Assembly: GCF_014635285.1 (NCBI RefSeq)
Contig: NZ_BMCR01000002.1
Span: 682,001-746,000, forward strand
Length of the DNA: 64,000 nucleotides
DNA from: Stappia taiwanensis
GTDB taxonomy: Bacteria > Pseudomonadota > Alphaproteobacteria > Rhizobiales > Stappiaceae
Direction of reading: 5' to 3'
The position numbers were made by a program, and so were the translations under genes. Below are positions 17,590 through 26,674 of this stretch, piece by piece. Position 1 is the first letter of the stretch, and every line of letters begins with the position of its first letter. Below the pieces are notes generated by a model. That model was not told where the DNA came from. It made no database searches and saw only the letters and a list, made by a program, of their open reading frames with translations.

Positions 17590-18630
17590 GTGACGAAATC
17601 AAGCAGACGCGATTTCCTGCGTACCGCCGGTGCCGTGACGCTCGCCGCCCCGGCCATCGTCGCCGCCACCTCGGTGCGCGCCCAAGGGGTCACCAAGTGG
17701 CGCATGCAGGCGCTTTGGGGCGGCGGCACCACGCCGATGCTCTACGAGGAGCGCTTCTGCAAGCGCGTCGCGGAGCTGACCGGCGGCAGCCTGGAGATCA
17801 CCCCGTTCTCCGGCGGCCAGATCGTCCCCTCCGCCCAGTCCTTCGACGCGGTGCGCGGCGGCGCGTTCCAGCTGATGAAGACCTTCGACGGCTACACCGC
17901 CGGCAAGATCCCGGCCCATGGCTTTTCCTCCACGGTTCCCTTCGGCTTTCCCGAGGCGGACCAGTACGAGGCCTGGTTCTACGAGCGCGGCGGCCTTGAG
18001 CTTGCCCGCAAGTCCTACGCCCCCGCCGGCCTGACCTATATCGCGCCGACGGTCTATGGCGAGGAGCCGATCCACTCCAACGTGGAAATCCGCAAGATCG
18101 CCGACATGAACGGGTTGAAGGGACGCTTCGTCGGCCTTGCCTCCGCCGTCATGGCCGACTTCGGCGTCACCGTCTCGCCGCTGCCGACCTCCGAGGTCTA
18201 TTCCGCCCTCGACAAGGGGCTGATCGATTTCGCCGACCGGGGTGACATCAAGGCCAACTACGAGGAAGGCATCCAGGAAGTCTCCAAGTACCTGATCCTT
18301 CCGGGCGTGCACCAACCCTCCACCGCCACCTCCTATGTGGCCAACACGGCGGCCTATCAGAGCCTCGACGACCAACAGCGGGCCGCGCTGGAAGTGGCCG
18401 CCCGCGAAGTGTCCGGCGCCCTGCGCCAGAACATCATCGTCTCCAACGGCGAGTACATCGGCAAGTTCGAGGAGGCCGGCGTCGAGGTCATCACCCTCGA
18501 TCCGGCGGATGTCGCCGAGGCCCGCGCCAAGGCGGTCGCTTCCTGGGAGAAGGCCACCAAGGGCGACGAACTCGCCAAGGCAATGATGGACAGCCAGCGT
18601 CAACTGATGCAGGAGCTGCGGTTGCTCTGA
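17590..18630 (+). CDS. TRAP transporter substrate-binding protein DctP-type
   Basis: 346 residues from a GTG preceded by AAGGGAAGGAAAC. The N-terminus carries a twin-arginine signal (SRRDFLRTAG, residues 5-14, then a hydrophobic stretch ending SVRAQG), so it is exported folded to the periplasm. The mature part is a DctP-family binding protein, with the Arg-containing GLKGRFVG segment near residue 180 where the family binds carboxylates. Lying between HMG-CoA reductase and HMG-CoA lyase, its ligand is most likely mevalonate (inference from context). Confidence 0.9.
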   Translation: MTKSSRRDFLRTAGAVTLAAPAIVAATSVRAQGVTKWRMQALWGGGTTPMLYEERFCKRVAELTGGSLEITPFSGGQIVPSAQSFDAVRGGAFQLMKTFDGYTAGKIPAHGFSSTVPFGFPEADQYEAWFYERGGLELARKSYAPAGLTYIAPTVYGEEPIHSNVEIRKIADMNGLKGRFVGLASAVMADFGVTVSPLPTSEVYSALDKGLIDFADRGDIKANYEEGIQEVSKYLILPGVHQPSTATSYVANTAAYQSLDDQQRAALEVAAREVSGALRQNIIVSNGEYIGKFEEAGVEVITLDPADVAEARAKAVASWEKATKGDELAKAMMDSQRQLMQELRLL

Positions 18631-18650
18631 CCCAAGGGCAATCCGACCAG

Positions 18651-18675
18651 CCGCCCGGCGCCAGACGCCGGGCGG
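18651..18675 (+). other. Intercistronic hairpin between dctP and dctQ
   Basis: A perfect 10-bp stem (CCGCCCGGCG / CGCCGGGCGG) with a 5-base loop and no following T tract. Such hairpins after binding-protein genes usually stabilise the upstream mRNA and lower expression of the membrane subunits. Confidence 0.5.
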
Positions 18676-18699
18676 CCCATTCCATCAAGGGGCATTGAG

Positions 18700-19191
18700 A
18701 TGCAGGCACTCGCACGCGCGGTCACGACCATGAACCGGGCGCTGTTTTCGCTGACCAAATGGCTGGTCTATGTGATCGCGGCGCTGATGCTGTTCGAAGT
18801 GGTTTCCCGCTACAGCCTCGCCAACCCGACCTCCTGGGGGCCGGAACTGGCGACGCTCCTGTTCGGTCCGTTCTTCCTGCTGGGCGGCCCGTATCTGCTG
18901 CACACCGGCGGCCATGTCGCCGTCGACATCCTGTCCGCCCGCGCCACCGGCCGCACCGCCCGAGCCCTGGCCGCCCTGGCCGCGCTGATGGCGCTCCTGT
19001 TCGGCGGCATTCTGTTCTGGTTCGCCCTGCCGCTGGCGATGCAGTCCTTCGAATATGGCGAAACCAGCTATTCGGCCTGGAATCCGGTGATCTGGCCGAC
19101 CAAGGCGGTGCTGCCGCTTGCCGCGCTGCTCCTGATGCTGCAGGCGCTCGCCGAACTGATCTTCGTGTTCTCCCCCAAGGATGCCGCCTGA
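18700..19191 (+). CDS. TRAP transporter small permease DctQ-type
   Basis: 163 residues with four predicted membrane segments (about 20-40, 50-70, 90-115, 130-150). It is the small subunit of a tripartite secondary transporter that works with the DctP and DctM proteins encoded on either side. The stop overlaps the start of the large permease (TGATG). Confidence 0.9.
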   Translation: MQALARAVTTMNRALFSLTKWLVYVIAALMLFEVVSRYSLANPTSWGPELATLLFGPFFLLGGPYLLHTGGHVAVDILSARATGRTARALAALAALMALLFGGILFWFALPLAMQSFEYGETSYSAWNPVIWPTKAVLPLAALLLMLQALAELIFVFSPKDAA

Positions 19192-20513
19192 TGGAAAGCT
19201 CCCTCATCCTCGTCGGCATGTTCTCCGCGCTGGTGCTGCTGATGCTCACCGGCACCGGCCTCGCCTTCGTCCTCGGCGCCATCGCCTTTCTCGCCACCGT
19301 GTTGCTGTGGGGGCCGGGCGCGCTGATCGTCGCCGTCCTCAACACCTTCGAAACCATGACCTCCGAATCGCTGATGGCGATTCCGCTCTATGTGCTGATG
19401 GCTTCGATCCTGCAGAAATCGGCAATCATCGACGATCTCTACGACGCGATGGAAAAGTGGTTCCAGGGGCTCAGCGGCGGGCTGGCCATCGGCACCATCG
19501 TCATCTGCACCATCATGGCGGCAATGACCGGCGTGGTTGGCGCCGCCGTCGCCGCCATGGGCATCCTCGCCCTGCCGTCGATGCTGGCCCGGCGCTACAA
19601 TGCGCCGCTCGCCCTTGGCGCGATCTGCGCCGGCGGCACGCTCGGCATCCTCATCCCGCCCTCGGTGGTGACCATCGTCTATGCCATCACCGCGCAGATT
19701 TCGATCGGCAAGATGTTCATCGCCGGCATCGTGCCGGGGGTCATCCTCGCCGCCGGCTATTGCCTCTATATCTTCGTCCGCGTCCAGCTGAACCCGGAGC
19801 TGGCGCCCCGCCCGGACACCCAGACCGCCGTGCCGCTGGCGGTCCGGCTTGCGGCGCTGAAGACGCTGATCCTGCCCGCCTTCGTCATCTTCAGCGTGCT
19901 CGGAACGATCTATCTCGGCCTGGCCACCCCGACCGAGGCCGCTGCCGTCGGCGTGCTTGGCGCACTGCTGTCGGCGGCGGTCTCCGGGCGGCTGAGGATC
20001 GCCAACCTGTCCAGCGCCGCGACGGACACCCTGCGCGTCACCGCCATGATCCTGTGGATCACCATCGGCGCGCGTGCCTTCATCTCGGTGTTCATCGCCA
20101 CCGGCGGCGCCGACAGCGTGCTCGGCTTTGTCGAGGGGCTGGAGGCCTCGCGCTGGGTGGTCCTGCTGGCCATGCTGGCGGTGCTGATCCTGCTCGGCCT
20201 GTTCCTCGACGAGATCGGCCTCATCCTGTTGTGCGTGCCGGTGTTCCTGCCGATCGTCCACACCCTCGGCTTCGATCCGCTGTGGTTCGGCGTCCTGTTC
20301 ATGATCACCGCGCAAATGGCCTATATCACCCCGCCCTTCGGCTACACCCTGTTCTATCTGAAGGGCGTGCTGCCCGAGGGGATCGGCATCGGCCAGGTCT
20401 ATCGCGGCGTGATCCCGTTCTTCCTGATCCAGCTCGCCGTGCTCGTCCTGTTCGCCGTCTTCCCGGACATCGTCACCTGGCTGCCGGAAATGGCAACCGC
20501 CCAACTGAAGTAG
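19191..20513 (+). CDS. TRAP transporter large permease DctM-type
   Basis: 440 residues, about 12 membrane segments. It is the sodium-coupled transport subunit of the TRAP system. Typical motifs are present: MGILALPSM, GGTLGILIPPSV and TPTEAAAVG. The ATG at 19191 is coupled to dctQ; the open frame running upstream merely overprints dctQ. The following mvaB gene starts 10 bases later, so binding protein, both permeases and lyase form one unit. Confidence 0.93.
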   Translation: MESSLILVGMFSALVLLMLTGTGLAFVLGAIAFLATVLLWGPGALIVAVLNTFETMTSESLMAIPLYVLMASILQKSAIIDDLYDAMEKWFQGLSGGLAIGTIVICTIMAAMTGVVGAAVAAMGILALPSMLARRYNAPLALGAICAGGTLGILIPPSVVTIVYAITAQISIGKMFIAGIVPGVILAAGYCLYIFVRVQLNPELAPRPDTQTAVPLAVRLAALKTLILPAFVIFSVLGTIYLGLATPTEAAAVGVLGALLSAAVSGRLRIANLSSAATDTLRVTAMILWITIGARAFISVFIATGGADSVLGFVEGLEASRWVVLLAMLAVLILLGLFLDEIGLILLCVPVFLPIVHTLGFDPLWFGVLFMITAQMAYITPPFGYTLFYLKGVLPEGIGIGQVYRGVIPFFLIQLAVLVLFAVFPDIVTWLPEMATAQLK

Positions 20514-20523
20514 GAAACGCACA

Positions 20524-21375
20524 ATGTCCGGCGATACCGTCACCCTGTTCGAGGTCGGTCCGCGCGACGGCCTGCAAAGCCTCAAGACCGAGGTGCCGGC
20601 GGCGACCAAGATCGCCCTGGTCGACGCCCTGTCGAACACCGGCCTTGGCAAGATCGAGGTCACCAGCTTCGTCAGCCCGAAATGGGTGCCGCAACTGGCC
20701 GATGCCGCCGAGGTGATGGCCGGGATCACCCGCGCACCCGGCGTGCGCTACGCGGTGCTGACGCCGAACCTCACCGGGCTGGACCGGGCGCGCGCGGCAG
20801 GCGCCGACGAGGTCGCCGTCTTCGCCTCCGCCTCGGAAGGCTTCAGCCGCGCCAACCTGAACTGTTCGGTGGCGGAGAGCCTCGACCGCTTCGCGCCGCT
20901 GTTTGAAGCGGCCGCCGCAGATCACCTGCCGGTGCGCGGCTACCTCTCCACCGTGATCGCCTGCCCCTTCGACGGACCGACACCTCCGGAGACGGTCGCC
21001 CGCATCGCCGCGCGGATGCTGGAGATGGGCTGCTATGAAATCTCGCTCGGCGACACCATCGGCGCCGGCGACCCGGCGCGCCTCTCGGCGCTGCTCGATG
21101 TGCTGCTCGACCACGTGCCGGCGGACCGGCTCGCCGGCCATTTCCACGACACCCACGGCACCGCGCTGGCAATGATCGAAACCGCGCTTCACCGTGGCTT
21201 GCGGGTGTTCGACGCCTCCGTCGCCGGTCTTGGCGGCTGCCCCTACGCCCCCGGCGCCAGCGGCAATGTGGACACCCGCGCCGCGCTGGAGCGCATCACC
21301 GCCCTAGGCTTTGCCACCGGCGTCGATCTGGCGGCCCTTGCCGAGGCGGAGCGGATCGCGGCAACCATCGCCTGA
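20524..21375 (+). CDS. mvaB: Hydroxymethylglutaryl-CoA lyase
   Basis: 283 residues of the HMGL/DRE-TIM family. It splits HMG-CoA to acetoacetate and acetyl-CoA. FEVGPRDGLQ (9-18, catalytic Arg-Asp) opens the barrel, GHFHDTHG supplies the metal-binding histidines, and SVAGLGGCPYAPGASGN is the HMG-CoA lyase signature with the active-site Cys. Together with mvaA it converts mevalonate to central metabolites. The last 93 bases are repeated at 27581-27673. Confidence 0.95.
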   Translation: MSGDTVTLFEVGPRDGLQSLKTEVPAATKIALVDALSNTGLGKIEVTSFVSPKWVPQLADAAEVMAGITRAPGVRYAVLTPNLTGLDRARAAGADEVAVFASASEGFSRANLNCSVAESLDRFAPLFEAAAADHLPVRGYLSTVIACPFDGPTPPETVARIAARMLEMGCYEISLGDTIGAGDPARLSALLDVLLDHVPADRLAGHFHDTHGTALAMIETALHRGLRVFDASVAGLGGCPYAPGASGNVDTRAALERITALGFATGVDLAALAEAERIAATIA

Positions 21376-21409
21376 CCGGATCCCGCCTGGCCGGCGCCGT
21401 GACCGAGGC

Positions 21410-22021
21410 TCAGTAGAACGCCTCGGTGACCATCCACAGGATGCGCGCCTCGGTGGTGCCGTTGTTGGCGAAGCGATGCGGGCGCGGGCTTTCGAAGCGG
21501 AACGCATCGCCGGTGCCCAGATCATAGCGCCGCCCGTCGATCCACAGGCTCATCTGGCCGGCCAGCACGACGCCCGCCTCCTCGCCCGCATGGCTGTAGG
21601 GCTGGTCGCCCGATCCGGCGCCCACGTCGAGAATGACCTCCATCAACTGGATGCCGCCGTCCTCGCCGGTGGTCAGAAGCTCCTTGGCCATGCCCTTGTG
21701 GTGAAAGTCGAGCCGCCGCCGCGCCCATTTGCGCACGATGATGCCTTGCTCCTCGCCCGGCCCCTCATCGCCGGAAAACAGCGAGCTAACCGGCACATCC
21801 AGCACATTGCAGATCGAGCGGAGCGCCTTGATCGAGGGGGAGGAGACGCCGCGCTCGATCTGGCTGAGCGCCCCGAGCGACGAGCCCGACCCCTCCGACA
21901 CCTCCTTCAGGCTCAGCCCGCGCGCCTTGCGCATGGCTCTCAGCCGCGCGCCCATCTCCCGGTCGGAGTTCCCGCCGGTGTCGTCCGTCGCGGCGCCGCC
22001 GCCTTCATTCTGATCCGTCAT
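21410..22021 (-). CDS. XRE-cupin transcriptional regulator (PuuR-like)
   Basis: 203 residues: an N-terminal helix-turn-helix of the XRE type (MGARLRAMRKARGLSLKEVS then SLGALSQIERGVSSPSIKAL, residues 23-65) and a C-terminal cupin (YSHAGEEAGVVLAGQMSLW and FRFESPRPHRFAN). Regulators of this build control polyamine and amino-acid catabolism, and it is divergent from an oxidoreductase-ABC transporter set, its likely target. The family N-terminus suggests 22021; a start six codons upstream (22039) would run into the operator repeats. Confidence 0.87.
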   Translation of the reverse strand: MTDQNEGGGAATDDTGGNSDREMGARLRAMRKARGLSLKEVSEGSGSSLGALSQIERGVSSPSIKALRSICNVLDVPVSSLFSGDEGPGEEQGIIVRKWARRRLDFHHKGMAKELLTTGEDGGIQLMEVILDVGAGSGDQPYSHAGEEAGVVLAGQMSLWIDGRRYDLGTGDAFRFESPRPHRFANNGTTEARILWMVTEAFY

Positions 22022-22039
22022 GGTTGACCAGCCCATCAT

Positions 22040-22077
22040 ATTTCATTAGCGTGAAATTGCCTTAGATATAATTTCAC
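22040..22077. promoter_or_regulatory. ATTTCA/TGAAAT repeats, candidate XRE-cupin operator
   Basis: Three alternating half-sites occur: ATTTCA (22040), TGAAAT (22052) and ATTTCA (22071). The latter two extend to a GTGAAATT-N11-AATTTCAC inverted repeat (22051-22077). They fill the narrow gap between the regulator and oxidoreductase genes, so a bound regulator would control both. Confidence 0.5.
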
Positions 22078-22111
22078 AAGTATGGAAGTGCAAATGGGCT
22101 CCCATTTTTCC

Positions 22112-23416
22112 ATGTCCACATTGTATCCCCCTGCGTCGCTTTGGGCTGCAACTGCGTCCCCTGCCCCGCTTTCAGCGGAATGGCCCGGGGATATCAGCAC
22201 CGATGTCGCCATTATCGGTGGCGGTTTCACCGGATTGTCCGCCGCTGTTCACCTGGGTGAAACTGGCGTGGACACCGTCCTCATCGAAGCGGGCAGTCTG
22301 GGATATGGCGGCTCGGGCCGCAATGGGGGCCAGGCCATTCCCGGCCTGAAATACGACCCGGACGATCTGGAAGAGATGATGGGGCCCGAGCTCGGACCGC
22401 GCCTTGTCCGCGAGGTCGGCGGCGGCCCGGAGCTGGCCTTTTCCCTGATCGACCGCTACGCGATGGATTGCCCGACGAGCCGGGTGGGCTGGATCCAGCC
22501 GGCGCATTGCCCCTCGGCGGTCGAGACGGTGACCCGGCGTGCCCGCCAATGGGCCGCGCGCGGCGCGAACATCCATACCATCGACGCGGCCGAGGTGGCG
22601 CGGCTGACCGGAACCCGCGCCTATATGGGCGGCCTGATCGACCATCGCGGCGGCGGCCTGCAGCCGCTCAGCTATGCAAGGGGCCTGGGCCATGCGGCGG
22701 CGGGCCTCGGCGTGCGGCTGTTCGACAATACCCGCGCCGACCGGCTGTCCCGCGCCAATGGCCGCTGGACCATCGACACCCCGCGCGGGCGCATCACCGC
22801 CCGCGCCGTGGTGCTGGCCACCAATGCGTACACCACCGGCACGCTGGTGCCCGGGCTGGAGCGGACCATCGTGCCGATCTACAGCTACCAGATCGCCACC
22901 CGCCCGTTGACGGCGGAAGAACGCGCCTCGATCCTGCCGGAAGGCCACGTCGCCTCCGACACCCGCCGGCTGCTGCGCTACTACCGCTTCGACAGCACCG
23001 GCCGGCTGTTGATGGGCGGCCGCGCACCCTTCAAGGAAGTGCCGGACATGGGCGATGCCCCGCCGCTGGAAGCGGCCATCGCCGATCTTTACCCGCAGCT
23101 TGCCGGCATCGAGATCGACTTTGTCTGGAGCGGCCGGGTGGGCATGACCGCCGATCACCTGCCGCATCTGCATGTGCCCGAGGAAGGGCTGTTCGCTGCC
23201 ATCGGCTACAACGGGCGCGGCGTTGCCCTCGGCACCGTAATGGGCCGGCAACTGGCGAGGCTGGCCGCCGGCGACCCGGCCGAGGCCGCCGCCTTCCCGA
23301 TTACCGGCATCAAGCCCATGCGCTTCCATGGCTTTAACCGCCCGGTGCTCGAAGCACTGATCCGCTACTACCGCTGGCGCGACGACAGGGAGGCCCGGCA
23401 GGTCGACAGGGCCTGA
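22112..23416 (+). CDS. FAD-dependent amine oxidoreductase (DAO family, PuuB/OrdL-like)
   Basis: About 434 residues. A dinucleotide-binding motif VAIIGGGFTGLSAAVHL with an Asp/Glu ending 30 residues later (VLIEAG) is followed by GGSGRNGGQ, the hallmark of the DAO branch that contains gamma-glutamylputrescine oxidase and related amine oxidases. A C-terminal FAD motif GLFAAIGYNGRGVALG is present. The N-terminus STLYPPASLWAATA is family-like, so 22112 is chosen; in-frame ATGs at 22082 and 22094 are alternatives. Context with a polyamine-type importer suggests oxidation of an imported amine; the exact substrate is open. Confidence 0.85.
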   Translation: MSTLYPPASLWAATASPAPLSAEWPGDISTDVAIIGGGFTGLSAAVHLGETGVDTVLIEAGSLGYGGSGRNGGQAIPGLKYDPDDLEEMMGPELGPRLVREVGGGPELAFSLIDRYAMDCPTSRVGWIQPAHCPSAVETVTRRARQWAARGANIHTIDAAEVARLTGTRAYMGGLIDHRGGGLQPLSYARGLGHAAAGLGVRLFDNTRADRLSRANGRWTIDTPRGRITARAVVLATNAYTTGTLVPGLERTIVPIYSYQIATRPLTAEERASILPEGHVASDTRRLLRYYRFDSTGRLLMGGRAPFKEVPDMGDAPPLEAAIADLYPQLAGIEIDFVWSGRVGMTADHLPHLHVPEEGLFAAIGYNGRGVALGTVMGRQLARLAAGDPAEAAAFPITGIKPMRFHGFNRPVLEALIRYYRWRDDREARQVDRA

Positions 23417-23527
23417 GGTCGCGCCCGCAAAGACCCATCGACTTTTCGCAAGAGCCCATGGTGTGCGGGGAAACGCTCCCGCCGGCCCTTGCGACCCACG
23501 TGCATATGACAGGAGAGGAGAACCGAC

Positions 23528-24547
23528 ATGCACCTTCCCATCAAACTCACGGCCTGCGCGGTGCTGGCCCTTACCACCGCCGCCACGGCGCAGGAGGTCA
23601 CCGTCGCGTCCTGGGGCGGGTCCTATCAGGCTGCCCAGAGCGAGGCGATGTTCAAGCCCACCGCAAAGGAGCTTGGCATCACCGTCAAGGAAGCGACCTT
23701 GAGCGGGCTTGCCGATATTCGCCTGCAGGTACGCTCCGGCGCCGTGGAATGGGATGTGGTCGATCTCGGCGCCACCGATTGCGCCATCGGCGCTCGCGAG
23801 GGACTGTTCGAGAAGCTCGATTATTCGGTGATCGACGCCAAGGGCATTGATGACAAGATGGTCAACGATCACTGGATCGGCGTCATCTACTATTCGACCG
23901 TGCCGGCCTGGAACACCAAGACCGTCAAGGCCGGGCCGCAGAGCTGGGCCGACTTCTGGAACGTCAAGGACTTCCCTGGTGACCGCTCCCTGCGCAACCG
24001 CCCGCAGGTGATGCTGGAAATGGCCCTGCTCGCCGATGGCGTCGCGCCGAAGGACCTTTACCCGCTCGACGTCGACCGTGCCTTCGCCAAGATCGAGGAA
24101 CTGAAGCCGAATATCGCCACCTGGTGGGAATCCGGCGCCCAGTCGGTCCAGCTTGCCAAGGATGGCGAGGTCGACATGATCGCCGCCTGGGACGGTCGGC
24201 TCGCTGCCGCCATTGCCGACAAGGCCGCCATCGACTTCACCTACAACGAGGGCCTGCTGAACGCCGACTGCCTCGCGGTGCCCAAGGGCGCACCGAACAA
24301 GGAGCTGGCCATGAAGGCCATCGCCAAGTTCGTGTCCCCCGAACAGCAGGCGATGCTCACCCAGCACATCTCCTACGGCCCGGTGAACGTGCGCGCCTTC
24401 GAGACCGGCCTGATCCCGGAAGAGGCCCAGAGCAAGATCAACACCTTTCCGGCCAATCTGGAAAAGCAGATCGTCGTCGATGCCGAATGGTGGGGCGAGA
24501 ACGGCAACCGCATGCGCGAACGCTGGGACAGCATGATCCAGCGCTGA
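23528..24547 (+). CDS. Polyamine/opine-type ABC transporter substrate-binding protein
   Basis: 339 residues. A Sec signal peptide (residues 1-21, cleavage after ATA before QEV) leads to a PotD/PotF-class binding protein beginning VTVASWGGSYQAAQSEAMF. It has ordinary length and the C-terminal WW motif near DAEWWGENG. GGAGAGGAG-like sequence precedes the ATG. The ligand is likely putrescine-like or an opine/amino acid derivative. The first about 110 bases, and a 39-base stretch near its middle, are repeated in the relic copy at 27.9-28.1 kb. Confidence 0.9.
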   Translation: MHLPIKLTACAVLALTTAATAQEVTVASWGGSYQAAQSEAMFKPTAKELGITVKEATLSGLADIRLQVRSGAVEWDVVDLGATDCAIGAREGLFEKLDYSVIDAKGIDDKMVNDHWIGVIYYSTVPAWNTKTVKAGPQSWADFWNVKDFPGDRSLRNRPQVMLEMALLADGVAPKDLYPLDVDRAFAKIEELKPNIATWWESGAQSVQLAKDGEVDMIAAWDGRLAAAIADKAAIDFTYNEGLLNADCLAVPKGAPNKELAMKAIAKFVSPEQQAMLTQHISYGPVNVRAFETGLIPEEAQSKINTFPANLEKQIVVDAEWWGENGNRMRERWDSMIQR

Positions 24548-24559
24548 CCCCCAAAACTC

Positions 24560-24602
24560 CCCGACCGGCGGCACTCCGACCGCCGCCGGTCGGGCCCTTT
24601 TC
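24560..24602 (+). terminator. Strong hairpin between binding protein and ABC core genes
   Basis: A perfect 13-bp stem (CCCGACCGGCGGC and its complement) with a 9-base loop, followed by CCCTTTT. It should attenuate transcription so that the binding protein is made in excess over the ATPase and permeases. Confidence 0.6.
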
Positions 24603-24705
24603 GGCCCGGCTTCAGTCCGGGTCCGGGCGCAAGGCGCCCCGGCCGCGCCCGTACCGGGCCATCGGCCCGGCCCCGCCGCCGATCCGCAACACAGGAAAGA
24701 AATAT

Positions 24706-25782
24706 ATGGCCTGCAGCATCACGATCCGCGATGTCAGGAAGACCTATGGTCAGTTCGTGGCTCTGGACAGTGTCGGTCTCGACATCGCCCCGGGAGAGTT
24801 CCTGACCCTGCTCGGTCCGTCGGGATCGGGCAAGACCACCTTGCTGATGATCCTCGCCGGGTTCATTCGCCCCGAAGCCGGCAGCATCACCGTCGATGGC
24901 GACGAGATCCTGCGCAAGCCACCGCATCTGCGCAACATCGGCATGGTGTTCCAGAACTACGCGCTGTTTCCGCACATGTCCGTCGGCGAGAATGTCGGCT
25001 ACCCGCTGAAGCTGCGCAAGGTCGGTGCCGCCGAGCGATATGAGCGCGCGCGCGAGGCGCTGAAACTGGTGCAGCTCGATCACCTGATGGACCGGCGCAT
25101 CAACCAGCTTTCCGGCGGCCAGCGCCAGCGTGTCGCCCTTGCCCGCGCCATCGTCTTCGAGCCGCAGATCCTGTTGATGGACGAGCCCCTCTCCGCCCTC
25201 GACAAAAAGCTGCGCGAACAGATGCAGATCGAATTGAAGCATCTGCACGACCGGCTCGGCATGACCACCGTCTATGTCACCCACGACCAGCGCGAGGCGC
25301 TGACCATGTCCGACCGGGTGGCGGTGATGAACCACGGCCATATCCTGCAGGTCGCCCCGCCGCGCCAGATCTACGAGCGGCCCTGTGACCGCTTCGTCGC
25401 CGATTTCGTCGGCGAATCCAACTTCCTGCCCGTGGAGATGCGCGGCGGCGCGGCCGTCTTCGGCGGCATCCCCCTGCAGCTTGCCGAGGGGCAGGCCGCC
25501 GGCGCCGGTGGCAAGGCGCTGCTGGTGCGCCCGGAAAAGCTCGACATTCTCAGTGCCGCTCCCGCGCCCGAGCACAATCCGATCGACGGCACGGTGGAGG
25601 AGCTGGTCTACCAGGGCGAGACCATGCTGATCTACGTTACCCTCCCCGGTGGCGAGACCATTGCCCTGCGCCGTGGCACCCGCCAGCAGGCCCTCAGCGA
25701 GATGCCGCAGGTCGGCGAGCCGATCCGCCTTGGCCTGCACCGGGACGACACGGTGCTGATCGACGAGGCCGCCCATGCATGA
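24706..25782 (+). CDS. ABC transporter ATP-binding protein (PotA-type)
   Basis: 358 residues. Walker A GPSGSGKTT (about 37-45), Q-loop VFQNYALFPH, signature LSGGQRQR, Walker B ILLMDEP, H-loop VTHD, then a TOBE domain from about residue 240 (FVGESNFLP, LVRPEKLDI). This is the spermidine/putrescine/opine-type importer ATPase. It overlaps the first permease gene by 8 bases. ATG 24706 follows AGGAAAGAA. Confidence 0.95.
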   Translation: MACSITIRDVRKTYGQFVALDSVGLDIAPGEFLTLLGPSGSGKTTLLMILAGFIRPEAGSITVDGDEILRKPPHLRNIGMVFQNYALFPHMSVGENVGYPLKLRKVGAAERYERAREALKLVQLDHLMDRRINQLSGGQRQRVALARAIVFEPQILLMDEPLSALDKKLREQMQIELKHLHDRLGMTTVYVTHDQREALTMSDRVAVMNHGHILQVAPPRQIYERPCDRFVADFVGESNFLPVEMRGGAAVFGGIPLQLAEGQAAGAGGKALLVRPEKLDILSAAPAPEHNPIDGTVEELVYQGETMLIYVTLPGGETIALRRGTRQQALSEMPQVGEPIRLGLHRDDTVLIDEAAHA

Positions 25783-26671
25783 CATGACAGCTTGTCAACG
25801 CGGCCACACGCTGAACCGGCAGGAACTGGCGGCGGACGAGCGGCGCGAGAAGCGCCAGATCCTCGGCCTCTCCCTGCCCGCCGCGGCGATCATCCTCGTC
25901 CTGCTGGTGATCCCGGTCGGCTGGCTGTTCGCCCTCTCCTTCGTCTCCAACGGCGAAATCGGCCTGGCGAACTACACGCGGATGGTCGAGTACAGCGCCT
26001 ATCTGTCGATCTTTTCCACCACCATCCTCGTCAGCCTGTTCGTCACGGTGCTGTGCATCGTGCTGGGCTATCCGGTCGCCTATCTGCTCGGTCAGTTACC
26101 GCCCCGGCTGGCGACCATTGGCCTTGCCTTCGTCATCGTCCCGTTCTGGACCTCGATCCTGGTGCGCACCTATGCCTGGCTGGTGATCCTGCAGCGTCAG
26201 GGCATCGTCAACGACGCGCTGATCGGCATCGGCCTGATCGACGAGCCCTTGCGCCTTGCCCACAACCTGACCGGCACGATCATCGGCATGACCCATGTGA
26301 TGCTGCCCTTTCTGGTGCTGCCGCTCTATGCCACGGTGCGCAACATCGATGGCGACCTGATGCGCGCGGCCAACAACATGGGCGCCTCGCCCGCCCGCGC
26401 CTTCCGCGATGTGTTCCTGCCCCTGTCGATGCCCGGCCTGATCGCCGGCTCGCTGCTGGTGTTCATCCTGTGCCTGGGCTTTTACGTCACGCCGCAGATC
26501 CTGGGCGGTGGCCGCGTCATCATGGTCTCGATGAAGATCCAGCAGAACGTGCAGACCTATTTCGACTGGGGTGCCGGCAGTGCCCTTGGCGTTGTCCTGC
26601 TGCTGATCGTCTTTGCGATCTTCTATCTTGTTCACCGTCTGGCCGGCCTTGACCGGATCTTCGCGAGGTAA
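25775..26671 (+). CDS. ABC transporter permease (PotB-type)
   Basis: 298 residues with an N-terminal basic extension and six predicted membrane segments. The EAA-like coupling loop is NNMGASPARAFRDVFLPLSMPG (about residues 205-226). It is one half of the transmembrane channel, pairing with the next permease. It overlaps the ATPase gene by 8 bases, and the following gene starts 3 bases after its stop. Confidence 0.93.
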   Translation: MHDMTACQRGHTLNRQELAADERREKRQILGLSLPAAAIILVLLVIPVGWLFALSFVSNGEIGLANYTRMVEYSAYLSIFSTTILVSLFVTVLCIVLGYPVAYLLGQLPPRLATIGLAFVIVPFWTSILVRTYAWLVILQRQGIVNDALIGIGLIDEPLRLAHNLTGTIIGMTHVMLPFLVLPLYATVRNIDGDLMRAANNMGASPARAFRDVFLPLSMPGLIAGSLLVFILCLGFYVTPQILGGGRVIMVSMKIQQNVQTYFDWGAGSALGVVLLLIVFAIFYLVHRLAGLDRIFAR

Positions 26672-26674
26672 GCC

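Noticed and set aside
22172-24574. 800-codon minus-strand frame across the oxidoreductase and binding protein
   Set aside because: Antisense shadow of two strongly supported genes; no domain seen.
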